Positions 43,185 to 51,369 of a stretch of DNA of 64,000 nt are shown here, piece by piece. The number at the start of each line of letters is the position of its first letter. Position 1 is the first letter of the stretch. The translations under genes were made by a program, and so were the position numbers. The notes beneath the pieces were generated by a model. That model ran no database searches. It was not told the origin of the DNA and saw only the letters and a list, made by a program, of their open reading frames with translations. This DNA is from Acrocarpospora corrugata. GTDB taxonomy: Bacteria; Actinomycetota; Actinomycetes; Streptosporangiales; Streptosporangiaceae. The DNA lies in NCBI RefSeq assembly GCF_009687845.1, contig NZ_BLAD01000047.1, positions 1 to 64,000 on the forward strand, in the 5' to 3' direction.

Positions 43185-45899
43185 GTGAACCCCTGGGACA
43201 AGACCCTCGACCTCATCGAGGCGCAGGACTACGAACGCCTGGCGGAGTTCCTGAACGCCCTGAGCGACGCCGACCGGCGGACAGTGGCCGAGCAAATGCC
43301 CGACCAGCTGGCCAGACGGCTGGGCGGCACCTCCCGATGGGAGGTCATGGTGCGGCTCGGCGAGATGACCACCGGATACCGGCTCGCCGGGGCGGCCTGC
43401 ATGGGTGGGGCCGCCCAGGTGACGGCCTGGCTGAACCGGCGGGAGCTGCGCCAAGTGCGCAACCAAGAGGCCGACACGGCCATGGTCATGTCCGTACTGC
43501 GGCACCGGCCCGAGGCGTGGCGGCAGGACCTCGCCGTACGGCTGGTGAAGCGGCTACGTCCACCGGCGGGCAGCACAGGGCGACGGTTGCAGGGCACGCC
43601 GGGGTGGGAGCTCGCCGCCGCGCTGATAGTCCAGACCGGCGTCGTACCGCCCGAGAGTGACGCGTTCGTGGCCGCCTGGACGTGGCGGGTGATGGCACGA
43701 CGCCGAGAAAACGGCGGCCGGCCCGTCCTCGGCGACGACCCACTGCTCGACCACCTGCTCCCCCACCTGTTCCGAGCCCAGGGCGTAGCCGACGCGCTGG
43801 CCGCCGACGAGGACGAAAGCCGGCGGCAGCAGCGCGAAGCGAGCCGATACGAAACGCTGGGCGGCACCGCACCCGACCCGCAGTCGGGCCTGAGCATCAC
43901 CGGCGAACTGGTCACCCTCGCCGCGACGGGACGGCTGCCGCGCCAGGCGCTGGTCGACGGCTGCGCGAGCCGCTTTCTGACCGGCGGCGAGGCCGACGAG
44001 ATCGCTCCGTTCGTGACCTTGTGGCGGCAACTGGAGACCACCGTAGCCGAGATCCCGGTGCTTGACTTCGTCCGGCTTCTGCCGTCGGGGTCCTCACCGC
44101 TCACGCAGCTCGCGCTGGACGAACTCCGCCGGGCCGCGACCGCCGGGGCACTACCCGACGAACTGTTCGCCGAGGCGATCGGCGCACTGGCGTTCCGGCC
44201 GGAGAAGAAGTACGTCGCCGCAGCCGTGAAATGGCTCGCCGCCGCACCCCCATCCAGAGGCGGCGGCGCGGCGGCAGCGCTGGCACACGTATTCAACGCA
44301 GACGTCCAGGCCCTGTGGGACCGCGCGGTACGGCTGGCGGTCAAGCTCGCCCCGCACGCCGACCAAGCCGCCCGGGACACGATCCGCGAGGCGGCAGGCC
44401 GCCTGCCCGACGAACTACGCGAACGCCTCGCCGCCGCCTACGGCACGATTCCGGCCGCGACGCAACCGGAACCGCCGACCGTCACCAAGCTCACCGCACC
44501 CCCGCCGCCCCTGCTCGCGCCACCCCTGGCGTCGGCGGCCGAGGTGCTCAACGAACTCATCGACCTGCGCTGGCCGGAGGAGCCGAGCCAGATCGAACGA
44601 ATCCTCGCCGCCCTGGTGGAACTGGCCCATCGCGACCGCGAAGAGATCGTGGCGCAGCTGACCCCCAGCTGGCGCGGAACCTGGGTGCACCCTGAAAGCC
44701 ACGCCTACAGCAGCAACGACCGCACCACACACGCACTGCTGTCCCGCTGCGTGCTCGCGCTGACCTTCCCCGGCCGCAGCCGCCAGCTGACCACGGCACT
44801 GGCCAAACGCGCCGACCCCGCCCTCGCCTTCCTCGACGTGCTGCCCCACCGCCTGGTCCTGCGCCGCCTTCGGGAGATCATCTACCTGTTCGAGCGAGGC
44901 GCGACGATTCCCGTACTCCTGGCCACGCCGACCACCGCTACCGGACACGTCGCCCCCACGACGCTCATCGAGCGCATGGAACGCCTGGGCGACGCAGAAC
45001 CACTCGAAGCCGACTTCCAGCAAGCGCTGCTCCGGCTACCGCGGCAAGTGGACGAGACCCTGCTCGTCCGGGCCGAGAAACTGCCGACCAAAGCCGGACG
45101 TCGACTCGCCGACTGGCTGCGCGACGGCGGACTGCCCGACCCGGAGGTGCACTGCGAGGTAGGACGGCCCGGCAGCCACCACCCCGACTTCCCACACGGC
45201 ATACGGGCCTCGGTGACACCACCCGACGACCTACCCGACTGGCTGCACGAACTGTGCTCGGCACAGCCCGCCAACGGATACGCCGCCTACCCCGACGACG
45301 TGGTGTGGTGGCCAGCGATCATGCCATCCCACCGCGAGGTCGTGGCCACGTACATGGTGCAGGTGCTGCCCTGGCTCGCCAAGCGCAGCGGCTCCCCCGT
45401 TAACGCCACCGTCGTTAACGCCACCGTGGCCCTGGCCCACGGCGACGGCCCAGTGGGCAAGGCGACCGCGGTCACCATCGCCGCCTGCCTGGCCCACCCA
45501 CGCCCCGCCCAGCGCGCGGCCGCCGCCGACGCGCTGACCATCCTGGCCGCACGCGGCCAACTCCCGGCCGCGGATCTCGGCTGGGCCATCGCACACCTGG
45601 TCCGAGCCGATACCGTCCCACTCAAACGGATCACCGCCGCCCTCGCCGACCTGACCACAGCCGGAGCACACACCGAGATGTGGCAGGCCCTCACCACAGC
45701 TGTCCCGCTCCTACTGCCGACAGCACCGGGCGAGAAAACGCGAAGCGGCCTGGGCGAGTTCCTGAGCGTCGCCGTCCAGGCCGCGGTCCTGGCCGGAGCG
45801 CGAGGCGAGATACCCGGACTGGCGGAACTGGCGGCGCGCAAGGGATCGAGCCTCGTCCTCCAGGAGGCCCGCCGCCTGCACCGGGCCATCACCCCGTGA
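43185..45899 (+). CDS. DUF6493 family helical-repeat protein
   Basis: A protein of about 904 residues made mostly of helical repeats. The start WDKTLDLIEAQDYERLAEFL (helix-turn-helix pairs like HEAT repeats) and the long Ala/Leu-rich repeats fit DUF6493. I chose the GTG at 43185, where the family usually begins; an ATG at 43143 would add 14 residues. DUF6493 genes are often found with SWIM zinc-finger, MoxR-ATPase and VWA-domain genes; none is present here. A 15-base direct duplication occurs at 45399-45428. Function unknown. Confidence 0.7.
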   Translation: MNPWDKTLDLIEAQDYERLAEFLNALSDADRRTVAEQMPDQLARRLGGTSRWEVMVRLGEMTTGYRLAGAACMGGAAQVTAWLNRRELRQVRNQEADTAMVMSVLRHRPEAWRQDLAVRLVKRLRPPAGSTGRRLQGTPGWELAAALIVQTGVVPPESDAFVAAWTWRVMARRRENGGRPVLGDDPLLDHLLPHLFRAQGVADALAADEDESRRQQREASRYETLGGTAPDPQSGLSITGELVTLAATGRLPRQALVDGCASRFLTGGEADEIAPFVTLWRQLETTVAEIPVLDFVRLLPSGSSPLTQLALDELRRAATAGALPDELFAEAIGALAFRPEKKYVAAAVKWLAAAPPSRGGGAAAALAHVFNADVQALWDRAVRLAVKLAPHADQAARDTIREAAGRLPDELRERLAAAYGTIPAATQPEPPTVTKLTAPPPPLLAPPLASAAEVLNELIDLRWPEEPSQIERILAALVELAHRDREEIVAQLTPSWRGTWVHPESHAYSSNDRTTHALLSRCVLALTFPGRSRQLTTALAKRADPALAFLDVLPHRLVLRRLREIIYLFERGATIPVLLATPTTATGHVAPTTLIERMERLGDAEPLEADFQQALLRLPRQVDETLLVRAEKLPTKAGRRLADWLRDGGLPDPEVHCEVGRPGSHHPDFPHGIRASVTPPDDLPDWLHELCSAQPANGYAAYPDDVVWWPAIMPSHREVVATYMVQVLPWLAKRSGSPVNATVVNATVALAHGDGPVGKATAVTIAACLAHPRPAQRAAAADALTILAARGQLPAADLGWAIAHLVRADTVPLKRITAALADLTTAGAHTEMWQALTTAVPLLLPTAPGEKTRSGLGEFLSVAVQAAVLAGARGEIPGLAELAARKGSSLVLQEARRLHRAITP
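45399..45428 (+). repeat. 15-bp tandem duplication inside the DUF6493 gene
   Basis: GTTAACGCCACCGT(C/G) occurs twice in a row, encoding VNATVVNATV. The repeat keeps the frame and looks recent. Confidence 0.8.
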
Positions 45900-45986
45900 C
45901 GCCGCATCTCACCCGGGACCCAAACTCGGCATGTACGGGAATCCGCTGACGTTCGTCGCACCCATCATCGGCGCTCAGCTGTGAAA

Positions 45987-46053
45987 GGCACCCCGCCCGT
46001 CATCGTGAAGTTGGTCATCGCCGCCGCGTAGAACACCAGGTTGCCGAACGCGG
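45987..46053 (-). repeat. Inverted copy of a 65-bp piece of the acyltransferase fusion gene
   Basis: The minus strand reads FYAAAMTNFTMTGGV and matches 51411-51475 (FHAAAMTNFTMTGGV) at all but a few bases. It lies outside any gene. It is evidently a duplicated fragment of that gene or a close paralogue, in inverted orientation. Confidence 0.75.
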
Positions 46054-46073
46054 CGGGCGCCCGCAGTTGGCTC

Positions 46074-46118
46074 GCGCGCTCTCCCCCGACGGCCTGGTAC
46101 GCGCTGGCCCAGGTCCAG
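46074..46118 (+). repeat. Copy of a 45-bp piece of an MMPL gene
   Basis: The sequence opening GCGCGCTCTCCCCCGACGGC matches 22193-22235 in the MMPL gene, apart from one inserted base and one substitution. The insertion breaks the frame (SPDG-YALxQVQ). It is debris from an MMPL-type gene. Confidence 0.7.
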
Positions 46119-46570
46119 AGCGAAGTCCGCCGCCAGCATCGCCGAACGGGCGCTACCGGGCCAGCCGGGTCACCGTGCACTGAGTGGCCTGCGGCCAGCC
46201 CCACGTGATTTCCCGCATCCTCGCCGTCGTCGGCCGCCAGCACGACGTCCAGGGGGTGCGGGAAATGGAGATCGAGGTCCGCGCGGCGGAGGAGCAGCTC
46301 TGGATGGGCGTCGCTGCTGAGGTTCTTGGGTTGTGGTTGTCGTGCGTTATGGGGAAATTTCTATACGCAATCGCCTTTACAAAGTAAGATTAGTTCTTGC
46401 GTTGACGCGTCTCGTCGTCCCGGCGGACATTGATATGCGTACTCTGGGGCTGGCGTTGGGCGTGGTGATGCTACTGGCCGCCTGCGGCGAGGACGAGCAA
46501 CGGGCGCGGGCCACGTTGAGCGCGCCGTCCGGCACCCCCACTCTCGTCGGCTGCAACACCGGCCCCGCCG

Positions 46571-47185
46571 GTGCCGTTCACCACCATGACGGTCAAGAGC
46601 TCCGACGCCGACCTCACCGCCGGAGTGGCCGGCGAAGGGCCCATCGGCGTCGTGATCGCCAACACCCTGGTGGGCTATCACTGCGACTGGCTGATCTGGG
46701 CCGACCATCTGGCGAAGAGCCGATTCCGGGGGGCCGTGTTCCGGTACGGCTTCGTCCCCAGAACCACGGGCGTCCCCACCATGCTCGACCGCGGCTCCAC
46801 CGAGATGACGGCCGTCGCCGGGGAACTCAGAAATCTCGGTGCCCAAAAGATCGTCTACGCCCGCGGCTCACTCGGCGGCTCGGTCGCGCTCGCCACCGCT
46901 GCCAGCCCCGAAGCGAAGGCGGCCGGCGTCATCTCCCTCTCCGGCGGCCTCCCCGAACAGCAGGAAACGGTCGGACGACTCACCGTCCCCGCGCTCTACG
47001 TCGTCGCCGAGGACGACATCACCGGCGGCGCCAACCAGCTCGCCACAGACCTCCACAAGGCGACCACCAGCACCAAGGACCTGCTCGTCTACCCAGGCGC
47101 CCAGCACGCCGGCGACATGTTCAACGACAAACGCTACGCCGAAGAACTACTCGCCGAACTGAACGCCTTCCTGCGCGGCGTCTGA
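46571..47185 (+). CDS. Alpha/beta hydrolase (dienelactone hydrolase-like), lipoprotein signal in another frame
   Basis: A 204-residue open frame from GTG 46571. It has IVYARGSLGGSVALATAASP with the nucleophile elbow G-S-L-G-G, then VPALYVVAEDDITGG with the acid residue and YPGAQHAGDMF with the catalytic His. Just upstream, ATG 46435 opens a lipoprotein signal peptide (LALGVVMLLAACGED) in a different frame that runs toward the hydrolase without reaching it. A single frameshift near 46555-46570 would join them into 46435-47185. The present product would lack its export signal. Confidence 0.7.
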   Translation: MPFTTMTVKSSDADLTAGVAGEGPIGVVIANTLVGYHCDWLIWADHLAKSRFRGAVFRYGFVPRTTGVPTMLDRGSTEMTAVAGELRNLGAQKIVYARGSLGGSVALATAASPEAKAAGVISLSGGLPEQQETVGRLTVPALYVVAEDDITGGANQLATDLHKATTSTKDLLVYPGAQHAGDMFNDKRYAEELLAELNAFLRGV

Positions 47186-47242
47186 CCCAGAAAGGGCCAA
47201 GCTGAAAGGAACGGATAGGTGGCCACCTCACTGCAACGTGTT

Positions 47243-48196
47243 CTACTCGGAACCCTCTGCTCGGTCTGCGGCCTGAACGTGTTTCACTTCGCGGCGTGAG
47301 CGGGTCAGGATCACGCCGGCCGCCAGCGCGAGCAGGCCGAGGATGAGCGCCGCCAGCGGAAGGGTGGTCCTGATCAGCTTTACCTGGTCGGCGCTGGCCC
47401 GGACGGTGGCGACCTGCGCGTCCAGGGTGGCCGGGGTGAACTTCGCGGTGGCGATGAAGGCGGGCATGCGCTCCACGCCGTCAGCGGTCTTCAGCACCTC
47501 GTGGCGCTGCTGCTGCTGGTTGACGGGGGCGCCGGTGGTGGGCTCCACCCAATACGTCACCACGCCGTCGTACACCCGGTCGACCTTGACGTTGCCGGTC
47601 TCCGCCATGCCGAACAGGGAGGCGGGCGCGTCCAGCGTGTCGATGACGGTCGGCGGGACCTTCTGCTCGAACTTGTAGACCGGGAGCCCGCCGACCGTCT
47701 CCTCACCGACGAACACCGTGTCGTACGCCTTCATGGTGGTCGAGTTGAAGACCTTGTACGTCTTCTTCTCCACCCCGAACGGGAACAGGTAGATCTGGCC
47801 TTCCAGCCTTACCGGTTTCTCGTCGATGTTGGCGTTGCAGCAGTTCACGCCCACGCCGGTGTACTTGTTGAAGGCGCTGCGGAACTCGGAGAGGGAGATG
47901 CCGGGCTTGTTGTTGGTGACGTCGTTGACCGCGGTGAACTGGTCCCAGACGACGTGGTCGCCGGTGGCTTGGGCCACGTCGCCGCGGGTGGTGACGATGA
48001 TGTCCAGGTTTCCGGTGAGGACTTTCAGGTCGCCGACGCTGAAATAGGTGGCGTTCTCGGCGGCCAGCGTGGTGATGCCGTACTGGTCGCCGGGGGCCTG
48101 GACCAGGCGGCCGGCCACCGGGTATCTGACCAGCGGCGCCAGGACGACGAGAAAGGCCCCGAGTGCGATGAGAGAGATTCCGAGCGTGCGGCGCAT
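47243..48196 (-). CDS. DUF3068 (PorA-like) membrane protein
   Basis: A 317-residue protein with an N-terminal helix (LGISLIALGAFLVVLAPLV), a large extracytoplasmic domain and a C-terminal helix (LPLAALILGLLALAAGVIL) followed by a basic tail. The domain shows DUF3068 features: VVWDQFTAVNDV, the Cys pair GVNCCNANIDE, KVFNSTTMKAYD and YWVEPTTGAPVN. A second DUF3068 gene lies at 49020. The family occurs beside envelope genes; its function is not established. A 14-bp palindrome lies 22 bases upstream. Confidence 0.82.
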   Translation of the reverse strand: MRRTLGISLIALGAFLVVLAPLVRYPVAGRLVQAPGDQYGITTLAAENATYFSVGDLKVLTGNLDIIVTTRGDVAQATGDHVVWDQFTAVNDVTNNKPGISLSEFRSAFNKYTGVGVNCCNANIDEKPVRLEGQIYLFPFGVEKKTYKVFNSTTMKAYDTVFVGEETVGGLPVYKFEQKVPPTVIDTLDAPASLFGMAETGNVKVDRVYDGVVTYWVEPTTGAPVNQQQQRHEVLKTADGVERMPAFIATAKFTPATLDAQVATVRASADQVKLIRTTLPLAALILGLLALAAGVILTRSRREVKHVQAADRAEGSE

Positions 48197-48217
48197 CGCC
48201 CCTCCATGACCGGACCA

Positions 48218-48231
48218 TGAAACTGGTTCTA
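48218..48231. promoter_or_regulatory. Envelope-locus palindrome, copy 1
   Basis: TGAAACTGGTTCTA, 22 bases before the DUF3068 start at 48196. It matches the shared form TAGAAC-N2-GTTCYA seen before several genes of this locus and resembles the 14-bp KstR-type site. Confidence 0.5.
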
Positions 48232-48300
48232 TTTCGCGTCATGGTAGAGCTTGTTGTGACCTGCGTCACTGGGGATACCGAAAAGTAACCGAAACATGTT

Positions 48301-49023
48301 CTAGGTGGGTTTGCGGGCGTGCACGGTCAGGATCGCGGCTGCCGCCGGCCAGTGGCGGAGTAGGCGGTCGATCGGTTTCAGGGGCTTCGGGACGTCGTGG
48401 TAGCTCGCGCCTCGCACGATCAGGTCCGTGAAGCCGTACGCGAGGAGGAATTCGCGGAGGGCAGGCAGGGTGAACAGCCGCAGGTGCCCGGCCACTGAAC
48501 TTCCCGGGCGGCCGAACACGTGCACCATGCTGACCTCGGAGAAGACCGGTTGCATGCCGAGTAGCAGCATGCCGCGGTTGAACCAGGCCGCCAGGTTGGG
48601 GGTGGACAGCAGCAGGTGCCCGCCCGGCCGGAGCACTCTGCGCAGTTCCACGATGGCCGCGTCCGGATCGACCAGGTGCTCGATCACCTCAGAGAAGATC
48701 ACTACGTCCACCCGGCCGGAGGCCACCGGCAGCCCGGGATGGGCCGCGCCGCCGCGCACCACCGTCAGCCCCTTGCCGCTAGCCGTCCGCAACGGCGCCG
48801 CCGCCCAGTCCATGCCGATCACCCGATGCCCGGGTGCTGCGTCGACCGCCATCCGGGTGATGCCGCCGTCTCCGCAGCCCACGTCGAGAATCGTCAGCGG
48901 CTCAGTCGCCGTTGCCACGATCTCCCGGAGAAACCCGACGATCCGCGCGGTCCGATCCTCGGCCGCCGACACCGGCGTCTCCGGGTTCTCATAGAAGTCA
49001 CGCAACTCAGCCATCTGACTCAT
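48301..49023 (-). CDS. Class I SAM-dependent methyltransferase
   Basis: A 240-residue methyltransferase. Motif I is LTILDVGCGDGGITRMAVD near residue 45, followed by VIGMDWAAAPL, the VDVVIFSEVIEHLVDPDAAI segment and LRPGGHLLLSTPNLAAW, the layout of UbiE/polysaccharide-type methyltransferases. A lipid or sugar acceptor is likely from context. Its start overlaps the stop of the preceding DUF3068 gene by 4 bases. Confidence 0.85.
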   Translation of the reverse strand: MSQMAELRDFYENPETPVSAAEDRTARIVGFLREIVATATEPLTILDVGCGDGGITRMAVDAAPGHRVIGMDWAAAPLRTASGKGLTVVRGGAAHPGLPVASGRVDVVIFSEVIEHLVDPDAAIVELRRVLRPGGHLLLSTPNLAAWFNRGMLLLGMQPVFSEVSMVHVFGRPGSSVAGHLRLFTLPALREFLLAYGFTDLIVRGASYHDVPKPLKPIDRLLRHWPAAAAILTVHARKPT

Positions 49024-50081
49024 TCGGCGTCGAGGGTTCGGGCAACCGATATTTCGGAGATGCCGCCTTCGTGCAGGTCATCGTCGTTTCGCCGCTTCTC
49101 GCCTTCAGGGAGGTTCCCGTTGTTCGGGGGTGTTCCGGTTCCGCGCAGCCCTTCCGGGTCGGCCGGGGGGTTTCTGGTTCCACGCAGCCCTTCCGGCCGG
49201 TAGAGCACGAGGCCCACCACCAAGGCGATCGCCGCCGACCCCCCGCACACCCAGGGCGCGGGACCCCGGGCGAAGCCGAGAATGGTGATCGTCGGGCGGA
49301 GGTCGTTCGCGTGGGCGGTCGTTTCCTCGGGCGGGGTGTGGAAGTCCGCCGCGAGGGCCGTCAGGCGGCGGAGGCCGTCGGCGGTTCTGAAGGTCTGGTT
49401 CTGGGTCTCGCGGACGCGGAGCGGAGTTCCTGTAACCGGTTCCACCCAGTAGGTCCGGTCGACGGAGGCGTACAGGTAGGCGGGGACGTCCTGGTCCGCG
49501 GCGGGCAGTCTGCCACCGGGAACCGGGCCGACACGGCTGTCGGGGATCGTCTGGCGGTAGCGGTAAACGGTCAGCCCCGAAATACGTTCCTCACCCTCGT
49601 AGCGCATCGGCCGGGTCTGCAACGTGACCGGATCGAAGAACGGATAATCCCCCCGACCGGCGAAATATGGCCACTTGTAGGCCAGGCCTGACTGTTCGAC
49701 GCCCGTCTCCCCCACGTAGGCCCCGCAGCACGTCACGACCAGGCCCGACGTCTTGTCGAACGCGACCCGGCGATCGCTGTAGGCCAGAACGATCCCGGTC
49801 GACGTCTGCACGGTCGTCGTCCCATCCCAGACGACGAGATCCGCCGTGGCCGCGTTCGGGTCACCGCGAACGGTCGAAACGGACTCCACGGTGAGCCCGG
49901 TCAGCACCTTCCCACTCGCCTGATCCAGACCTTCCGCCCCAACGGCGCGTAACCGGAAAACCCCGTAATAGTCCTCCGGCGCCACCGTCAGCGCCCCCAG
50001 CAGGTAGGTGGGCACGACCACCGCGAGCACCCCGAGAAACCCCGCCGCCGCGAGCAGGAGGAGACCCACCGACCGGCGCAT
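49020..50081 (-). CDS. DUF3068 (PorA-like) membrane protein
   Basis: A 353-residue relative of the protein at 47243. It has an N-terminal helix (VGLLLLAAAGFLGVLAVVV), the extracytoplasmic domain with DLVVWDGTTTVQ, VTCCGAYVGET and YWVEPVTGTPLRVRE, and a second helix (WVCGGSAAIALVVGLVLY). The cytoplasmic tail repeats PEGLRGT twice. It is translationally coupled to the methyltransferase and divergent from the acyltransferase operon. Confidence 0.82.
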   Translation of the reverse strand: MRRSVGLLLLAAAGFLGVLAVVVPTYLLGALTVAPEDYYGVFRLRAVGAEGLDQASGKVLTGLTVESVSTVRGDPNAATADLVVWDGTTTVQTSTGIVLAYSDRRVAFDKTSGLVVTCCGAYVGETGVEQSGLAYKWPYFAGRGDYPFFDPVTLQTRPMRYEGEERISGLTVYRYRQTIPDSRVGPVPGGRLPAADQDVPAYLYASVDRTYWVEPVTGTPLRVRETQNQTFRTADGLRRLTALAADFHTPPEETTAHANDLRPTITILGFARGPAPWVCGGSAAIALVVGLVLYRPEGLRGTRNPPADPEGLRGTGTPPNNGNLPEGEKRRNDDDLHEGGISEISVARTLDAE

Positions 50082-50100
50082 CCGACTCCCCCATCCGCAG

Positions 50101-50114
50101 TAGAACAGATTCTA
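50101..50114. promoter_or_regulatory. Envelope-locus palindrome, copy 2
   Basis: TAGAACAGATTCTA lies in the 49-base gap between the divergent DUF3068 (start 50081) and acyltransferase (start 50131) genes, so one bound protein could control both. Confidence 0.55.
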
Positions 50115-50130
50115 GGTAAGAGGTAGGGTA

Positions 50131-51369
50131 ATGCGACTTGTCACCCTACGCCGCACCCCTGGCCAGGCGCCCATGCACGTCGACCAGCCCGCCGCGACCA
50201 CCCCGGCCACCCGCCTGAACGCGGTCGACGGCCTCCGCGTGCTCGCCGCCCTGGCGGTCCTGGTCTTCCACATCGCCGGCATCACCGGCCTGCAGTACGG
50301 CGAAGGCCCACTGGCCTGGCTGCTCTCCCGGGGCGAGGCCCGGGTGGCGGTCTTCTTCGCCATCTCCGGCCTGCTCCTCTACCGCCCCTGGGTCAAACAC
50401 CTCCTGACCGCCACGGAACCCCCCGGCACCCGGGTCTACCTGACCCGCCGGATCCTGCGCATCTTCCCGCTCTACTGGGTGGTCGCGCTCACCGCGCTCA
50501 TCGCCTTCAACCTCGACGCCGCGAAGACCGTCTGGGACTGGGCCGAAGTGCTCCTCCTGGTGTACGTCTTCGACCCCACCCCGTGGTGGCCGGTGGTCCA
50601 GCTGGCCCCCATCGGCCTCCAGCAGATGTGGACGCTCTCCATCGACGTCAGCTTCTACCTGCTCCTCCCCCTGCTGGCCGCCGCCCTCGGCCGGGCCGCC
50701 CGCGCGGGCGGCGCCTCCGTCGACACCCGGGCGAAACGCCTGCTCATCCTGCTCGCCGGACTGTCCCTGACGTCCTTCGCCTACATGTACGCCGTGCACC
50801 ACCCCGTCTACACCATGCGGATGGAATGGTGGCTCCCGCGCTTCTTCCCGTGGTTCGCCGTGGGAATGGCGACCTGCGTGCTCACCGTCTGGGCCAGGGC
50901 CGACTCCCCCGGCGCCGAACGGATCCGCCGCTGGGGCACCGAGATCGCCGCCAACGCGGGCACCTGCTTCGTGCTGGCCGCCATGGTGTTCGGCCTGGCC
51001 GCGACCCCGCTCGGCGGGCCGAAGACCCCGCAGTCGCTCGCCCCCGACCTGCTCCCGGACGCGTTCCGGCTGGTCGCGTACGCGGTGATGGCGTTCCTGA
51101 TCGTCGCGCCGGTGGCCCTGCAACCGCCGGGGCGGAGCTGGGTGAACGTGCTGCTCGGCAACCGGGCGATGCGGTGGCTGGCCAACCTGTCGTACGGAGT
51201 GTTCGCGTGGCAGATCATCGTGGTCTGGGCGTATTACGACATCAGCGGGCGGCCGTACCTCGATCAGCAGTTCATTCCGGTGTTCTTCGTCGTGCTGGCG
51301 GTGAGTGTGGTGCTGGCGTGGGTGACGTACCAGCTGGTGGAGAAGCCGGCGCGAAGGAAGCGCGCGTGA
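50131..51369 (+). CDS. Acyltransferase-3 family membrane protein
   Basis: A 412-residue integral membrane acyltransferase with about ten helices. The N-terminal motif is LNAVDGLRVLAALAVLVFHI with the catalytic-type His, followed by VAVFFAISGLLLYRPW and RRILRIFPLYWVV. The family (OafA/YrhL) O-acylates sugars or lipids at the membrane. It is coupled by a 4-base overlap to a gene encoding two further domains of the same kind. The likely target is the polysaccharide or lipid made by the surrounding locus. Confidence 0.88.
   Translation: MRLVTLRRTPGQAPMHVDQPAATTPATRLNAVDGLRVLAALAVLVFHIAGITGLQYGEGPLAWLLSRGEARVAVFFAISGLLLYRPWVKHLLTATEPPGTRVYLTRRILRIFPLYWVVALTALIAFNLDAAKTVWDWAEVLLLVYVFDPTPWWPVVQLAPIGLQQMWTLSIDVSFYLLLPLLAAALGRAARAGGASVDTRAKRLLILLAGLSLTSFAYMYAVHHPVYTMRMEWWLPRFFPWFAVGMATCVLTVWARADSPGAERIRRWGTEIAANAGTCFVLAAMVFGLAATPLGGPKTPQSLAPDLLPDAFRLVAYAVMAFLIVAPVALQPPGRSWVNVLLGNRAMRWLANLSYGVFAWQIIVVWAYYDISGRPYLDQQFIPVFFVVLAVSVVLAWVTYQLVEKPARRKRA

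Noticed and set aside
46333-47205. 290-codon plus-strand frame over the hydrolase
   Set aside because: Beyond the signal peptide it becomes Arg/His-rich low-complexity sequence; the hydrolase motifs are in the other frame.
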